From positions 248,001 through 312,000 of the forward strand of contig CAVVAM010000011.1 in the NCBI GenBank assembly GCA_963746265.1: a DNA stretch of 64,000 nt, read 5' to 3'. Below, one piece after another: positions 33,618 through 42,479 of this stretch. This stretch comes from Ilumatobacter sp963746265 (lineage in GTDB: Bacteria; Actinomycetota; Acidimicrobiia; Acidimicrobiales; Ilumatobacteraceae). The notes under the pieces are model-generated. The model searched no databases and was not told where the DNA came from. It was given only the letters and a program-made list of their open reading frames with translations. A program made the position numbers and the translations under genes. The stretch's first letter is position 1, and each line of letters starts with the position of its first letter.

Positions 33618-35381
33618 TCAGTCGGCCGGTTCCTGCCAGAGACCGATGCGCAGCCCCGGATCTCGCCACACGACACGCGCGCCGGCTTCGAGCAGCTCGG
33701 GGTCGTCGAGCACCGCGAACACGTACGGGCCCACGTCGTCGTCGACCCCACGATCGCGGACGAACGATCGTTCCGGCAAGAAGAGCTGGTACAGCTGGAA
33801 TCGCTGGCGCTGGGGCACCCACTTGACGACGGGGTCGCGCGAGTTCGGGACGGGTCGTACGCCGAGCGGTTCCCCGGGTGGAACGATCGCGTCGACGGCG
33901 GTCACGGCGGCGGCGACCGTCCAACCGTTGAGCCGCAGATCGGCCACCTCTTCGGTGCGGACCGCGGCGACGGCGAGCAGCGCCACGGTGAACACGGCGC
34001 CGAGGCCGAGCACCGCCGGCACCGCCTTGGCGGGCAATCGCTCCGCGGCAGCGAGCCGAGCGATGCCGATGACGGCGACGAAGATGGCCGCCGAGACCAA
34101 CGACGCCCGCCAGACGTCGAGCGTGTTGCCGCCGTCGACGTAGGGGAGTAGTCCGGCAATCATGCCCCGCACGCCGTACCGTTCCCTGATCGCGTCGCCG
34201 TGGAGTAGGTCGACGGCGAATCCCAACCCGAGGATCGAGGCTCCGGTCGCAGCGGCGAGCACGAGGTGGCGCCGCTCGAATCCGCTCGTGGCGCGTCGGC
34301 CGATCCAGGCCAGGCCGACCACGATGATCGGCCACACCACGGCGTCGTTGTAGCGCCCGTAGACGAACTGGTCGGGCCGGTCGCGACCCGACATGAACAC
34401 CGCCGAGAGCCCGATCATCGGCAGGGTGCTCACGGCGACGATGCGGGCGTCGATGACCCGGAGGTGCTCGATCGGCGACGATGCGAACGGACGGAAGGCC
34501 GCCCGCATGATGAGCACCGCCCCGATCATGGCGATCCCGAGGGTCGCCGCCAGCTGGTACCACGCCTGTCCGAGGAGGGCCTCGGCGACCTCCAGAGGCT
34601 GCTGCGCCCGTTCCCAGACGGCTCCGACGGTGTTCTGATCGCTCGGGTCGTCCCACACGTTGTCGAGGATCCAGCGGGTCCAGGCGGCGGACGCGACGTA
34701 GAGCGTCAGGGTGGTACCGGCGAGCGCGGCGGCGCGCCACCACCGCCGCCGCGATGCCTCGCGCCCGACCGTCAACAACACCGTCGCACCCACCACGGGG
34801 AGGAGTCGTGCGTGCGACGTGTAGCCGCCGATCGACACGGCGATCGCAACCATCGCCACGGAGATCCGGCTCGTGTCGAACCATCGGAGCAACACGACGA
34901 TCGTGAGTACGAAGCTGAGGGAGACGAGCGGCTCGGCCCAGACGAACGACGAGGCGGACAGCGAGGCCGGAGCCACCGCCGCGATCGTGGCCACCAGACC
35001 GCAGGCGAGGACTGGCAGCCCGGTCAGACGTCGGGCCAGGACGACGAGCACCGCGGCCGACAGCCCGGCGATGAGCGCGTTGACGCCGAGTGCCCACCGA
35101 ACCGCCAACTCGCCGTCGTCGGTGAACCAGTAGATCGGTGTGAGCAGCGTGCCGAGACCCGGTTGCCAGGTGGCGTGGTCGAACATGTTCCACCGGCGCC
35201 CACCGGCGAGCCAGCGGGCGATGGCCAGCTGACTCGGTTCGTCGGGTGACACGTGGAAGACCCGTCGGTCGCCGCTGAACGCCCACCGGGCGGCCGCCAC
35301 GACGAGGCCGGTCACGAGCATCGACAGGGCGAGCGCCCGCTGGTCAGCGCCAGGTCCGGTGTCGCCGTCGCCCGTCATCAC
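33618..35381 (-). CDS. Polytopic membrane protein, GT-C glycosyltransferase-like
   Basis: 587 residues with about 11 membrane helices and a C-terminal extracytoplasmic domain of about 100 residues. The first large outer loop contains HVSPDEPSQLAIARWL, where the Asp-Glu pair resembles the catalytic or metal motif of GT-C glycosyltransferases such as the PMT/ArnT group. The exact family is not recognised. It stands divergent from the SARP regulator with TAGCCT six bases before the GTG start (nine before an in-frame ATG at 35378). Confidence 0.65.
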   Translation of the reverse strand: MMTGDGDTGPGADQRALALSMLVTGLVVAAARWAFSGDRRVFHVSPDEPSQLAIARWLAGGRRWNMFDHATWQPGLGTLLTPIYWFTDDGELAVRWALGVNALIAGLSAAVLVVLARRLTGLPVLACGLVATIAAVAPASLSASSFVWAEPLVSLSFVLTIVVLLRWFDTSRISVAMVAIAVSIGGYTSHARLLPVVGATVLLTVGREASRRRWWRAAALAGTTLTLYVASAAWTRWILDNVWDDPSDQNTVGAVWERAQQPLEVAEALLGQAWYQLAATLGIAMIGAVLIMRAAFRPFASSPIEHLRVIDARIVAVSTLPMIGLSAVFMSGRDRPDQFVYGRYNDAVVWPIIVVGLAWIGRRATSGFERRHLVLAAATGASILGLGFAVDLLHGDAIRERYGVRGMIAGLLPYVDGGNTLDVWRASLVSAAIFVAVIGIARLAAAERLPAKAVPAVLGLGAVFTVALLAVAAVRTEEVADLRLNGWTVAAAVTAVDAIVPPGEPLGVRPVPNSRDPVVKWVPQRQRFQLYQLFLPERSFVRDRGVDDDVGPYVFAVLDDPELLEAGARVVWRDPGLRIGLWQEPAD

Positions 35382-35387
35382 CAGCGG

Positions 35388-35393
35388 AGGCTA
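35388..35393 (-). promoter_or_regulatory. Probable -10 element (TAGCCT) of the GT-C-like gene
   Basis: On the minus strand TAGCCT lies six bases before GTG 35381, matching the leaderless pattern. Confidence 0.45.
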
Positions 35394-35434
35394 GGCAGTC
35401 AACCGGCTGTCGCGTCGGCGCTCTCGACGTCGGC

Positions 35435-35456
35435 AGCACCCACGGTGAGGGGTGCT
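35435..35456. promoter_or_regulatory. Inverted repeat in the GT-C/SARP divergent region
   Basis: AGCACCC (35435-35441), eight bases, GGGTGCT (35450-35456). It abuts the SARP gene's -10 element and lies about 40 bases from that of the divergent gene, so it could be an operator for either. A hairpin function is less likely between two promoters. Confidence 0.4.
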
Positions 35457-35459
35457 CCC

Positions 35460-35465
35460 TAGGCT
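35460..35465 (+). promoter_or_regulatory. Probable -10 element (TAGGCT) of the SARP gene
   Basis: TAGGCT is five bases before GTG 35471 and eight before the next in-frame GTG 35474, so either could be the leaderless start. Confidence 0.45.
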
Positions 35466-35470
35466 GACGT

Positions 35471-38400
35471 GTGGTGCTGTGTCAGATCCTGGGTCCGTTG
35501 AGCGTCGTCGACGACACCGGTGTCGTCCGCACCATCGGCAGCGCGCAGCAACGTCGGGTGGTCACGCTCTTGGCCGCTCATGCTCCGGAGCGCGTGTCGA
35601 TCTCGACGTTCGAGGATGTGTTGTGGCCGGACGGTGCGCCGTCGGCGAATGCTCTCCAGGCGCTGATCTCGAAGGTTCGCAAGGTCATCGCGCCGGCGAC
35701 CATCGTCGCGGAGGGCGACGGGTATGCGGTGCACGGGGTGACGACGGACCTGGCGATCTTCGAGCGTCTCGTGGACGACGAGCGGTTCGCCGAGGCCGAG
35801 GCGATGCTGCGTGGAGAACCGCTGGCCGATCTCGGCGATGCCGCCGTGGCGCTCGCACGACGCGCACGTCTGAACGCCATGGTGGAGGCATCACGGGCGA
35901 AGCGGCTGGAGTCGGCCGTCGAGACCGATCCGGTGGCGGCGACCGCCGAACTTCGCTCGCTGGTGGTGAACGAACCACTCGTCGAGACACGGTGGAGGCT
36001 GCTGATGCTGGCCGAGTATCGGTCCGGTCAGACCGCCGGCGCCCTCGAAACCTACCAACGGGCGCGCTCGACGCTGATCGAAGAACTCGGCGTCGAGCCG
36101 GGTCCGCAGCTGCGCGACCTCGAGCGTCGAATCCTCGATCACGATCCGGCACTCGGTCACGATGCGGCGCAGACCGCCCCGGCCCGTGGCCGTCGGATTC
36201 CCGCTCGACTGAGCTCGTTCGTGGGTCGTGGTTCGGAGCTCGATGCGCTCGAGTCGGCGTTGTCGTCACATCGGTTGGTGACCCTGGTCGGGCCGGGTGG
36301 CGCGGGCAAGACGACCACGGCGCTCGAACTGGCCCGTCGAATCGCCCCCGACATCTCGCGATGGGCGGAGCTCGCACCGCTCGACGATCGTGATGCGATC
36401 GTCAGGGCGCTGGCCAAGGCGGTCGGTTTGCCCGAATCCGATCAGGGCGTCCCCGGTCTGATCGCTCGGTACGACGACCCGCTGGACCGGGTGGTCGACC
36501 TGCTCGCGGCCACGGACGGCCTGATCGTGCTCGACAACTGCGAGCACGTCGTCGAGGCGATCGCCGATGTCGTCCATCGTCTGCTCGTCGATTGTCGCCT
36601 GCTTCGAATCGTGGCGACCAGTCGGGAGGCACTCGGCGTACCGGGAGAGCATCGATTCGGGTTGCCGCCACTCCCGTCGACCGATGCGATCCGGTTGTTC
36701 GTCGAGCGGGCCGCGGATCACGGCGTCGTCATCGATCCCGAGGGCGACGGGTACCGCATCTCCGATCTGTGCGTCCGTCTGGACGGCCTGCCGCTGGCGA
36801 TCGAGTTGGCGGCGGCCCGCCTGAGGACGATGACGTTGTCGGAGCTGCTCGACGGACTCACCGACCGGTTCGCCGTCCTCACGAGCGGCGCACGGACGGT
36901 CGAACCACGCCAACAGACCCTGCGCGCTGTGATCGACTGGAGTCATGCGCTGCTGGAGCCTGTCGACCGCGTCGTATTCCGTCGCCTGTCGGTGTTCGCC
37001 GGAGGTTGTCACGCCGGCGCCGCCCGCGCCGTCCTGTCGGGCTCGTCCGGCGAGCACGTCACGATCATGCCGACGGACGTCGATGCGGCGCTCGAACGAT
37101 TGGTCGACAAGTCGCTCGTCGTCGCGACGCCCACCGAGTCGGGCATGCGGTTCGACCTCCTGGAGACGATGCACGCCTACGCCCGCGAGCGGCTGGTCGC
37201 GGCCGGCGAGCTCGAGGTGACCCTCGTTCGTCATGCGCAGTACTTCGCCGACCATGTGAGGCCGGCCCTGAAGGGCCTGATCGGACCCGATCAGCCCGAC
37301 TGGATCCGCGAGCTCCCGGTCGACCGACAGAACATCGACGCCGCGCTCACCACGGCTGTCGCTCGCGACGACGCCCAGCTCGCGCTGGAGCTGACGGCGC
37401 CGCTGGGCTGGTACTTCTTCATGGCCGGCGACCTCGAAGGTGGCATCGCGATGTTGAGCGATGCGCTCACGTGTTCGGGTGACACCGAACCAGAACTGCG
37501 TGCGATCGCGCTCGGCATGTACGGGTGGCTCTCGGCCAACGGTCCGAACGTCGAGCGTGCGGTCGCGATCACGAGCGAGGCGGTCGCGCTGCTCGATCAC
37601 GTCGCCGATCCGTGGGTTCGCGGCATCATTTCGAGCACCCACGCGATGGCACAGTTCTTCGCGGGTCGGATCGACGCCGTGGAGCGGTCGCTCCCCGACG
37701 TGAGGGAGGCCGCCGAGTCGTCGGGTGATCCCTGGGTGATCGCAATCACTCAGATCGTCACGGGCGAGATCCTCCAGTTCCGCGGTGAGGCGATCGCCGC
37801 GGAACGGGTCTTCGTCGAGGCGGCGCGGACGTTCGACGAGGTGGGCGATCAGTTCGCCTCTGCGATCGCGATGACCGAGGCGTCCGAGATCGCCGAGCAG
37901 TTCGGACACTACGACCGAGCCGCAGCGTTGCTCGAACGCGGGATCGAGATCGCCGCTGACGTGGGGTTCTCGAGTCACCCGTCGGCGATGCGGGCCCGGC
38001 TCGGCAACATCGAGATCCTCCGCGGCAACCTCGACCTCGCCGAACAGCACCATCGATCGCTGACCGACGACCCGGTTGCCGCTGGTGTGCCGTGGCTGCA
38101 AGCGATGTCGCGGTTCGGGTTGTCGATGATCGCCCGCCGCCGGGGACGGCTCGACGAGGCCGAGGACCATCTCGAGGCGGCCTGGCGGGTCCCTCGGACG
38201 CGGGCGGTGCCGTACCTTCGGGCGTTGTTTCTCGTGGGAAGGGGCTACCTCGCCGATCAACGCGGGCACGGTGCCGAGGCCCTCGAAGAGCAGCAGCAGG
38301 CCCTGGCCATCGCCGAACAGCTCGACACGCCGCGCGGTACGGCCTACGCACTGGAGGGGTGCGCGGGTGCATATGCACTCGCCGTCGATGACGACCTCCT

Positions 38401-38614
38401 CAGGCTCGGGGCCCGGATCCTGGGCCATGCGGATCGGCTTCGGCGAGACGGTGGCACCCCGATGCCCGCCCCCGAACGCTTCGACGTCGATCGGGCCGAG
38501 GGCCGGTTGCGGGCCGCCCTCGGGGCCGACTTCGACACCGAGTTCGCGTCCGGAGCCGCCGCGGACACGGCGACCGTGATCGCGGCCGTGCACGCCGCAT
38601 CGACGATCGACTGA
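35471..38614 (+). CDS. SARP/AfsR-like transcriptional regulator with NTPase and TPR domains
   Basis: 1047 residues. An OmpR-type winged-helix domain (about 1-90, ISTFEDVLWPDGAPSANALQALISKVRK) and a bacterial transcriptional activation domain (to about 240, with EELGVEPGPQLRDLERRIL) form the SARP unit. An NB-ARC/STAND ATPase follows, with Walker A GPGGAGKT at 274-281 and LIVLDNCEHVVEA as Walker B, then TPR-like helices to the end. Such proteins activate target operons by binding spaced direct repeats. GTCAGCG repeats lie just after this gene, before an MMPL transporter, its probable target. Confidence 0.9.
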   Translation: MVLCQILGPLSVVDDTGVVRTIGSAQQRRVVTLLAAHAPERVSISTFEDVLWPDGAPSANALQALISKVRKVIAPATIVAEGDGYAVHGVTTDLAIFERLVDDERFAEAEAMLRGEPLADLGDAAVALARRARLNAMVEASRAKRLESAVETDPVAATAELRSLVVNEPLVETRWRLLMLAEYRSGQTAGALETYQRARSTLIEELGVEPGPQLRDLERRILDHDPALGHDAAQTAPARGRRIPARLSSFVGRGSELDALESALSSHRLVTLVGPGGAGKTTTALELARRIAPDISRWAELAPLDDRDAIVRALAKAVGLPESDQGVPGLIARYDDPLDRVVDLLAATDGLIVLDNCEHVVEAIADVVHRLLVDCRLLRIVATSREALGVPGEHRFGLPPLPSTDAIRLFVERAADHGVVIDPEGDGYRISDLCVRLDGLPLAIELAAARLRTMTLSELLDGLTDRFAVLTSGARTVEPRQQTLRAVIDWSHALLEPVDRVVFRRLSVFAGGCHAGAARAVLSGSSGEHVTIMPTDVDAALERLVDKSLVVATPTESGMRFDLLETMHAYARERLVAAGELEVTLVRHAQYFADHVRPALKGLIGPDQPDWIRELPVDRQNIDAALTTAVARDDAQLALELTAPLGWYFFMAGDLEGGIAMLSDALTCSGDTEPELRAIALGMYGWLSANGPNVERAVAITSEAVALLDHVADPWVRGIISSTHAMAQFFAGRIDAVERSLPDVREAAESSGDPWVIAITQIVTGEILQFRGEAIAAERVFVEAARTFDEVGDQFASAIAMTEASEIAEQFGHYDRAAALLERGIEIAADVGFSSHPSAMRARLGNIEILRGNLDLAEQHHRSLTDDPVAAGVPWLQAMSRFGLSMIARRRGRLDEAEDHLEAAWRVPRTRAVPYLRALFLVGRGYLADQRGHGAEALEEQQQALAIAEQLDTPRGTAYALEGCAGAYALAVDDDLLRLGARILGHADRLRRDGGTPMPAPERFDVDRAEGRLRAALGADFDTEFASGAAADTATVIAAVHAASTID

Positions 38615-38616
38615 CT

Positions 38617-38630
38617 CTCGCCTCGGCGAG
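38617..38630 (+). terminator. Short hairpin after the SARP gene
   Basis: CTCGCC, loop TC, GGCGAG immediately after the stop codon. There is no T-tract, so terminator strength is doubtful. Confidence 0.3.
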
Positions 38631-38689
38631 GTCAGCGGGAGGTCAGCGCCGGTCAGCGCCGGTCAGCCGGCGTCGAGTGTGGGGTCAGC
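38631..38689 (+). promoter_or_regulatory. Direct repeats of GTCAGCG, SARP-type binding array
   Basis: GTCAGCG occurs at 38631, 38642, 38652 and 38683, with GTCAGCC at 38662: spacings of 11, 10, 10 and 21 bases, that is one or two helical turns. SARP proteins bind heptamer direct repeats with about 11-bp or 22-bp periodicity next to the -10 region. A weak -10-like TTGGAT (38699-38704) follows the last repeat by nine bases. The array lies between the SARP gene and the MMPL gene. Confidence 0.6.
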
Positions 38690-38756
38690 GCGGTGTCATT
38701 GGATGTCGGTGGATGGTCGGCGAGAGGCGTCGGCCATCGATCCGGAGGAGTTCCCG

Positions 38757-40997
38757 ATGTCCAAGTACCTGTACCGCTGGGGGAGGGTCGCCGCTCGGCA
38801 CCCGTGGCGGATGATCGGCACATGGCTCGTCGTCGCGGCAGCTGTGTTGACCCTGCAGATCACCATCGGTGGCGAGACGACCGACGACTTCACGATTCCC
38901 GGCACCGAGGCCCAGATCGGCATCGACCTGCTGCGTGATCGATTCCCGTCGGAAGGCGGCGTGAGCGGTCGTGTCGTGTTCTCCGACCCTGACGGCGATG
39001 TCACCGACCCGGCGGCGCGAGCGGCGATCGCGGCCACGCTCTCCGAGATCGCCGCCGGTGACGGGGTGCTCGGGGTCACCGACCCGTTCGACCCCGCCAA
39101 CGCATCGGTGAGCGAATCCGGCGAGATCGCATTCGCAACGGTTCGCTACAGCATCGATCCGCCGGGCCCCGAGCAGGGTGAGGCCGCGGAAGCCGCCGTC
39201 GAGCAAGCTCGCGACGCCGGACTGCGTGCGGAGTTGTCCCGCGAGATCGTGCGTGGCAGCGAGGAGGTCGAGGGCAGCGAGGCAATCGGGCTCGCCGTGG
39301 CCCTGATCGTGCTGCTCGTCGCATTCGGTTCGGTGATCGCCGCGGGGATCCCGATCGGTTCCGCTCTGCTCGGCATCTTCATCGGGCTCGGGCTGATCAC
39401 CGTCATGGCCGGATTCGCCGATGTGCCGTCGATCTCGCCGATGATCGCCTCGATGATCGGTATCGGCGTCGGTATCGACTACGCGCTGTTCATCGTCACT
39501 CGGCATCGTGCGTTCCTGCACGATGGCAAGGACCCGGTCGAGGCCGCCGCGCTCGCGAATGCCACCTCCGGCACCGCTGTGCTCTTCGCAGGCACCACCG
39601 TCGTGGTGGCGCTCGCCGGGTTGTTGCTGGCTGGGATCCCGTCGATCTCGATGATGGGCTACTCGGCGGCGATCACGGTCGCCGTCGCCATGATCGGTGC
39701 CGTCACACTGCTGCCGGCGTTCCTCGGGCTCGCCGGCCACCGGATCGACCGATGGAAAGTCGGACGCCGCACACGCACCGGTGAGCTCACGGTCGACTCC
39801 TCGCAGACCTGGTCGGGTCGCTGGGCCGACCACGTGGGTCGGCATCCGTGGCGCTACGCCACCGCCAGCTTCGTAGCGCTCGTGGCGATCACCGCGCCCG
39901 TGCTCGACATGCGCACCGGCATCGCCGACGACGGCACCGCCGATACCGAGCACACGTACCGGCAGGCGTACGACATGCTCGCCGAAGGGTTCGGGCCGGG
40001 GTTCAACGGTCCGCTCACGGTGGCCATCGATGCGGGTGCGGGCGCCTCGTTCGAGGCCGGTGAGCTCGAGTCGATCACCTCCGCCGTGGCCGCCACCGAC
40101 GGGGTCGCCTTCGCGACCGAACCACTGTTGAATCCGGCCGGCGACACCGCGGTCCTGACCGTGTTCCCGACGACGTCGCCGCAGGACGAAGCGACGAGTC
40201 AAGTGGTGCACACGCTGCGCGACGACGTGCTGCCGGCGGCGACCGACTCCGAGGTGTATCTGACGGGAAACACGGCCGGCTACATCGACATCAGTGAACG
40301 TCTCGGCGCCCGCCTGCCGTGGTTCATCGGTGCCGTCGTCGGACTGTCGTTCCTCCTGCTCATGCTCGTCTTCCGGTCGATCGTCGTGCCGTTCAAGGCG
40401 GCGATCATGAACCTCTTGTCGATCGGTGGCGCCTACGGCGTCGTCGTCGCGGTGTTCCAGTGGGGCTGGGGCAACGAGCTGATCGGCGTCGAGTCGACGG
40501 TGCCCATCAGCCCGTTCCTGCCGATGATCATGTTCGCGATCCTGTTCGGGTTGTCGATGGACTACGAGGTGTTCCTGCTGAGCCGGGTTCGCGAGGAGTT
40601 CGTCCGCACCGGTGACAGCCACCAGAGCGTGGTCGACGGCCTCGCTGCGACGGCGAGGGTGATCACATCTGCGGCTCTGATCATGATCAGCGTGTTCTCG
40701 GCGTTCCTGCTGACACCCGACGTCGAGGTCAAGATGTTCGCGGTCGGCCTCACGGTGGCGGTGTTGGTCGATGCCTCGGTGGTCCGCATGATCTTCGTAC
40801 CGTCGTCGATGGCGCTGATGGGCGACGCCAACTGGTGGCTCCCCGGTTGGCTCGACCGGCTGCTTCCGCACGTCGACGTCGAGGGAGCCGCGGTGCTCGG
40901 TCACGACCGCGACACGGCGATCGCAGTGCCCGACGACATCTCGGAACTGGACACCGGCCTCGATGCAGACGACCGAAAGGAGCTGGTGCGCTCATGA
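38757..40997 (+). CDS. MMPL-family (RND superfamily) transporter
   Basis: 746 residues with two repeats of one helix, an outer domain and five further helices (about 12 in all). MMPL text is clear: GIGVGIDYALFIVTRHR in the first half and FGLSMDYEVFLLSRVREEF in the second, each with the Asp-Tyr pair that carries protons. Such pumps export lipids, siderophores or drugs. ATG 38757 has GGAGGAG eight bases upstream, preferred over an in-frame start at 38679 that would lie within the repeat array. The regulator and repeats upstream suggest inducible export. Confidence 0.9.
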   Translation: MSKYLYRWGRVAARHPWRMIGTWLVVAAAVLTLQITIGGETTDDFTIPGTEAQIGIDLLRDRFPSEGGVSGRVVFSDPDGDVTDPAARAAIAATLSEIAAGDGVLGVTDPFDPANASVSESGEIAFATVRYSIDPPGPEQGEAAEAAVEQARDAGLRAELSREIVRGSEEVEGSEAIGLAVALIVLLVAFGSVIAAGIPIGSALLGIFIGLGLITVMAGFADVPSISPMIASMIGIGVGIDYALFIVTRHRAFLHDGKDPVEAAALANATSGTAVLFAGTTVVVALAGLLLAGIPSISMMGYSAAITVAVAMIGAVTLLPAFLGLAGHRIDRWKVGRRTRTGELTVDSSQTWSGRWADHVGRHPWRYATASFVALVAITAPVLDMRTGIADDGTADTEHTYRQAYDMLAEGFGPGFNGPLTVAIDAGAGASFEAGELESITSAVAATDGVAFATEPLLNPAGDTAVLTVFPTTSPQDEATSQVVHTLRDDVLPAATDSEVYLTGNTAGYIDISERLGARLPWFIGAVVGLSFLLLMLVFRSIVVPFKAAIMNLLSIGGAYGVVVAVFQWGWGNELIGVESTVPISPFLPMIMFAILFGLSMDYEVFLLSRVREEFVRTGDSHQSVVDGLAATARVITSAALIMISVFSAFLLTPDVEVKMFAVGLTVAVLVDASVVRMIFVPSSMALMGDANWWLPGWLDRLLPHVDVEGAAVLGHDRDTAIAVPDDISELDTGLDADDRKELVRS

Positions 40998-41077
40998 GCG
41001 AATTGCTCGGAATCGCCATCGCGTTCGGTTGCATCCCGAACCGGAACGAGGCCGAGACGACGGCTGGTACGACGAAA

Positions 41078-41118
41078 GCCGACCCGCTTCGGGTCGGCGC
41101 CCGGACACGAAGGGCGCC
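41078..41118 (+). terminator. Tandem overlapping hairpins downstream of the MMPL gene
   Basis: GCCGACCCG, loop CTT, GGGTCGGC-type perfect 9-bp stem at 41078-41098, overlapping a second stem GGCGCCC/GGGCGCC (41096-41118). There is no T-tract on the plus strand. They lie 80 bases after the MMPL stop and could end its transcript or stabilise its 3' end. Confidence 0.45.
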
Positions 41119-41583
41119 CCATGGCCTGCGTCATTCGCCGACGCCCGAGTGCACGATCCCATCGGCCGCCGGTCGGGCTCATGGCGGGCGTTCGCCGATC
41201 ACGTACGACCGCGACGACGGTGACGACCGCGTCCAGGGGGCGCCCGCCACCGTCGCAGAACGACCTCGCTCGGCAACGTGACACGGTGGCCCCGCAGTGG
41301 GTCGGCGTCGGTGTGGCGGCGCCGCAATCCTCGGCGTGATGGTGTGGCTCGGTCGCAACGAGGGCGGCCGGCCGATCCTCGGTGGCGGTCACCATGCCCC
41401 GCCGACATTCCGGCCGGCGTTCCGGCCGTGGTGTTCGACGCCGAGCCGGCTTCGGCCCGGTCGGCGACCGAGATCGGTCTGGGAACCGCCGGCGCGTTGC
41501 TTCGATCGCCGAGTCCGACGTCGTTTCGAGAAGAAAACGTCACATGACCGTAATATGCGGGCCAGTGGTGGCAGACTGCCGCC
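41119..41583. other. Long intergenic stretch without a recognisable gene
   Basis: About 465 bases. Several short open frames exist on both strands but none has a recognisable product or ribosome site. TAATAT at 41551-41556 is a good -10 match 27 bases before the mechanosensitive channel start. The rest may be decayed sequence. Confidence 0.5.
41551..41556 (+). promoter_or_regulatory. Probable -10 element (TAATAT) of the mechanosensitive channel gene
   Basis: TAATAT is one base from the consensus and stands out in this GC-rich region. The gap to GTG 41584 leaves a leader of about 20 bases with a GGTGG ribosome site. No convincing -35 is visible at normal spacing. Confidence 0.45.
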
Positions 41584-42450
41584 GTGATCAACACCTTCAC
41601 TTCCTGGTTGTCCGGCTCGAGGAGCTCGGCGCCGTTCGTCCTGGTGATCGTCGCGTTGTCCGCTCTGTTGGCGACTCGTGTGTCACGGATCGTGATCCGG
41701 GGCACCATCCGCGGGATCGCCAGTCGAAGCCGGAATGCAGAACAGCGGTCCGGATCGATGTGGAGGACCCGCTCGGTGCGCACCGACGGCGAGACCACTG
41801 AGGTCGGCGAGCAGCGACGTCGCCAGCGGATCGACGCCGCCAGCCGGATGGTCAATCATCTCGCCTCGGTCGTCATCTGGATCGTCGCGTTGATCGTCGT
41901 GTTCCATCTGCTCCAGGTCGACCCTGCATTCTTCCTCTCGAGCGCCGGGTTCATCGGTGCCGCACTGGCGATCGGAGGCCAGCACAAGGTCAACGACTAC
42001 CTGACCGGGCTCAGCGTGCACTTCGAGGACCGGTACGGCGTGGGCGACGAAGTCATCGCCGACGTCGGCTGGGCCGAGCCGGTGCGAGGTGTGGTCGACC
42101 ACGTGGGCTTGTTCAGCACACGAGTGCGTGATCGAGCGAGCACCATGCACTTTCACAACAGCGCGCTCACCAACGTGCGCAATCTGTCGCAGGAGGCGTC
42201 CACGTCGACGATCCGATTGCGCATGCCCGAGGACGCCGAGGCCGCCGACGCAGCAGATCTGCTGCGCGGTCTCGCCGGCACGGACGGCCTCACCGACGTG
42301 TTCTTCGTGGACGATCTCGAGACCCGGCAAGCCGCGACCGGTGAGGTCGAGGTCCGAGTCCCGACTGGTCGCGCCCTGAACGACCGGTCGCGTGAACGTC
42401 TCGTCGACCGAGCCGAGCAGGCGTGGCAGGCCGGCGGCAACTCGGGCTGA
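41584..42450 (+). CDS. Small-conductance mechanosensitive channel (MscS family)
   Basis: 288 residues. An N-terminal helix (16-36), a basic cytoplasmic loop (about 40-90), a second helix (about 95-113) and the pore-lining helix (SSAGFIGAALAIGGQHKVNDYLTG) followed by the beta domain (FEDRYGVGDEVIADVG). The Gly/Ala-rich pore helix and the FxDxxxVGD motif identify MscS. The channel relieves turgor on osmotic downshock. The C-terminal vestibule is short. It converges with guaB. Confidence 0.88.
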   Translation: MINTFTSWLSGSRSSAPFVLVIVALSALLATRVSRIVIRGTIRGIASRSRNAEQRSGSMWRTRSVRTDGETTEVGEQRRRQRIDAASRMVNHLASVVIWIVALIVVFHLLQVDPAFFLSSAGFIGAALAIGGQHKVNDYLTGLSVHFEDRYGVGDEVIADVGWAEPVRGVVDHVGLFSTRVRDRASTMHFHNSALTNVRNLSQEASTSTIRLRMPEDAEAADAADLLRGLAGTDGLTDVFFVDDLETRQAATGEVEVRVPTGRALNDRSRERLVDRAEQAWQAGGNSG

Positions 42451-42479
42451 ACCGAGTCACACCGAGCCGGCCGATGTGC

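Noticed and set aside
36266..38593. 775-codon open frame antisense to the SARP gene
   Set aside because: No motif, composition typical of shadow frames; the plus-strand frame has complete SARP and NTPase signatures.
40994..41281. 95-codon frame starting ATGA at the MMPL stop
   Set aside because: Start overlap is attractive, but the two strong hairpins at 41078-41118 lie inside it and the product has no recognisable feature.
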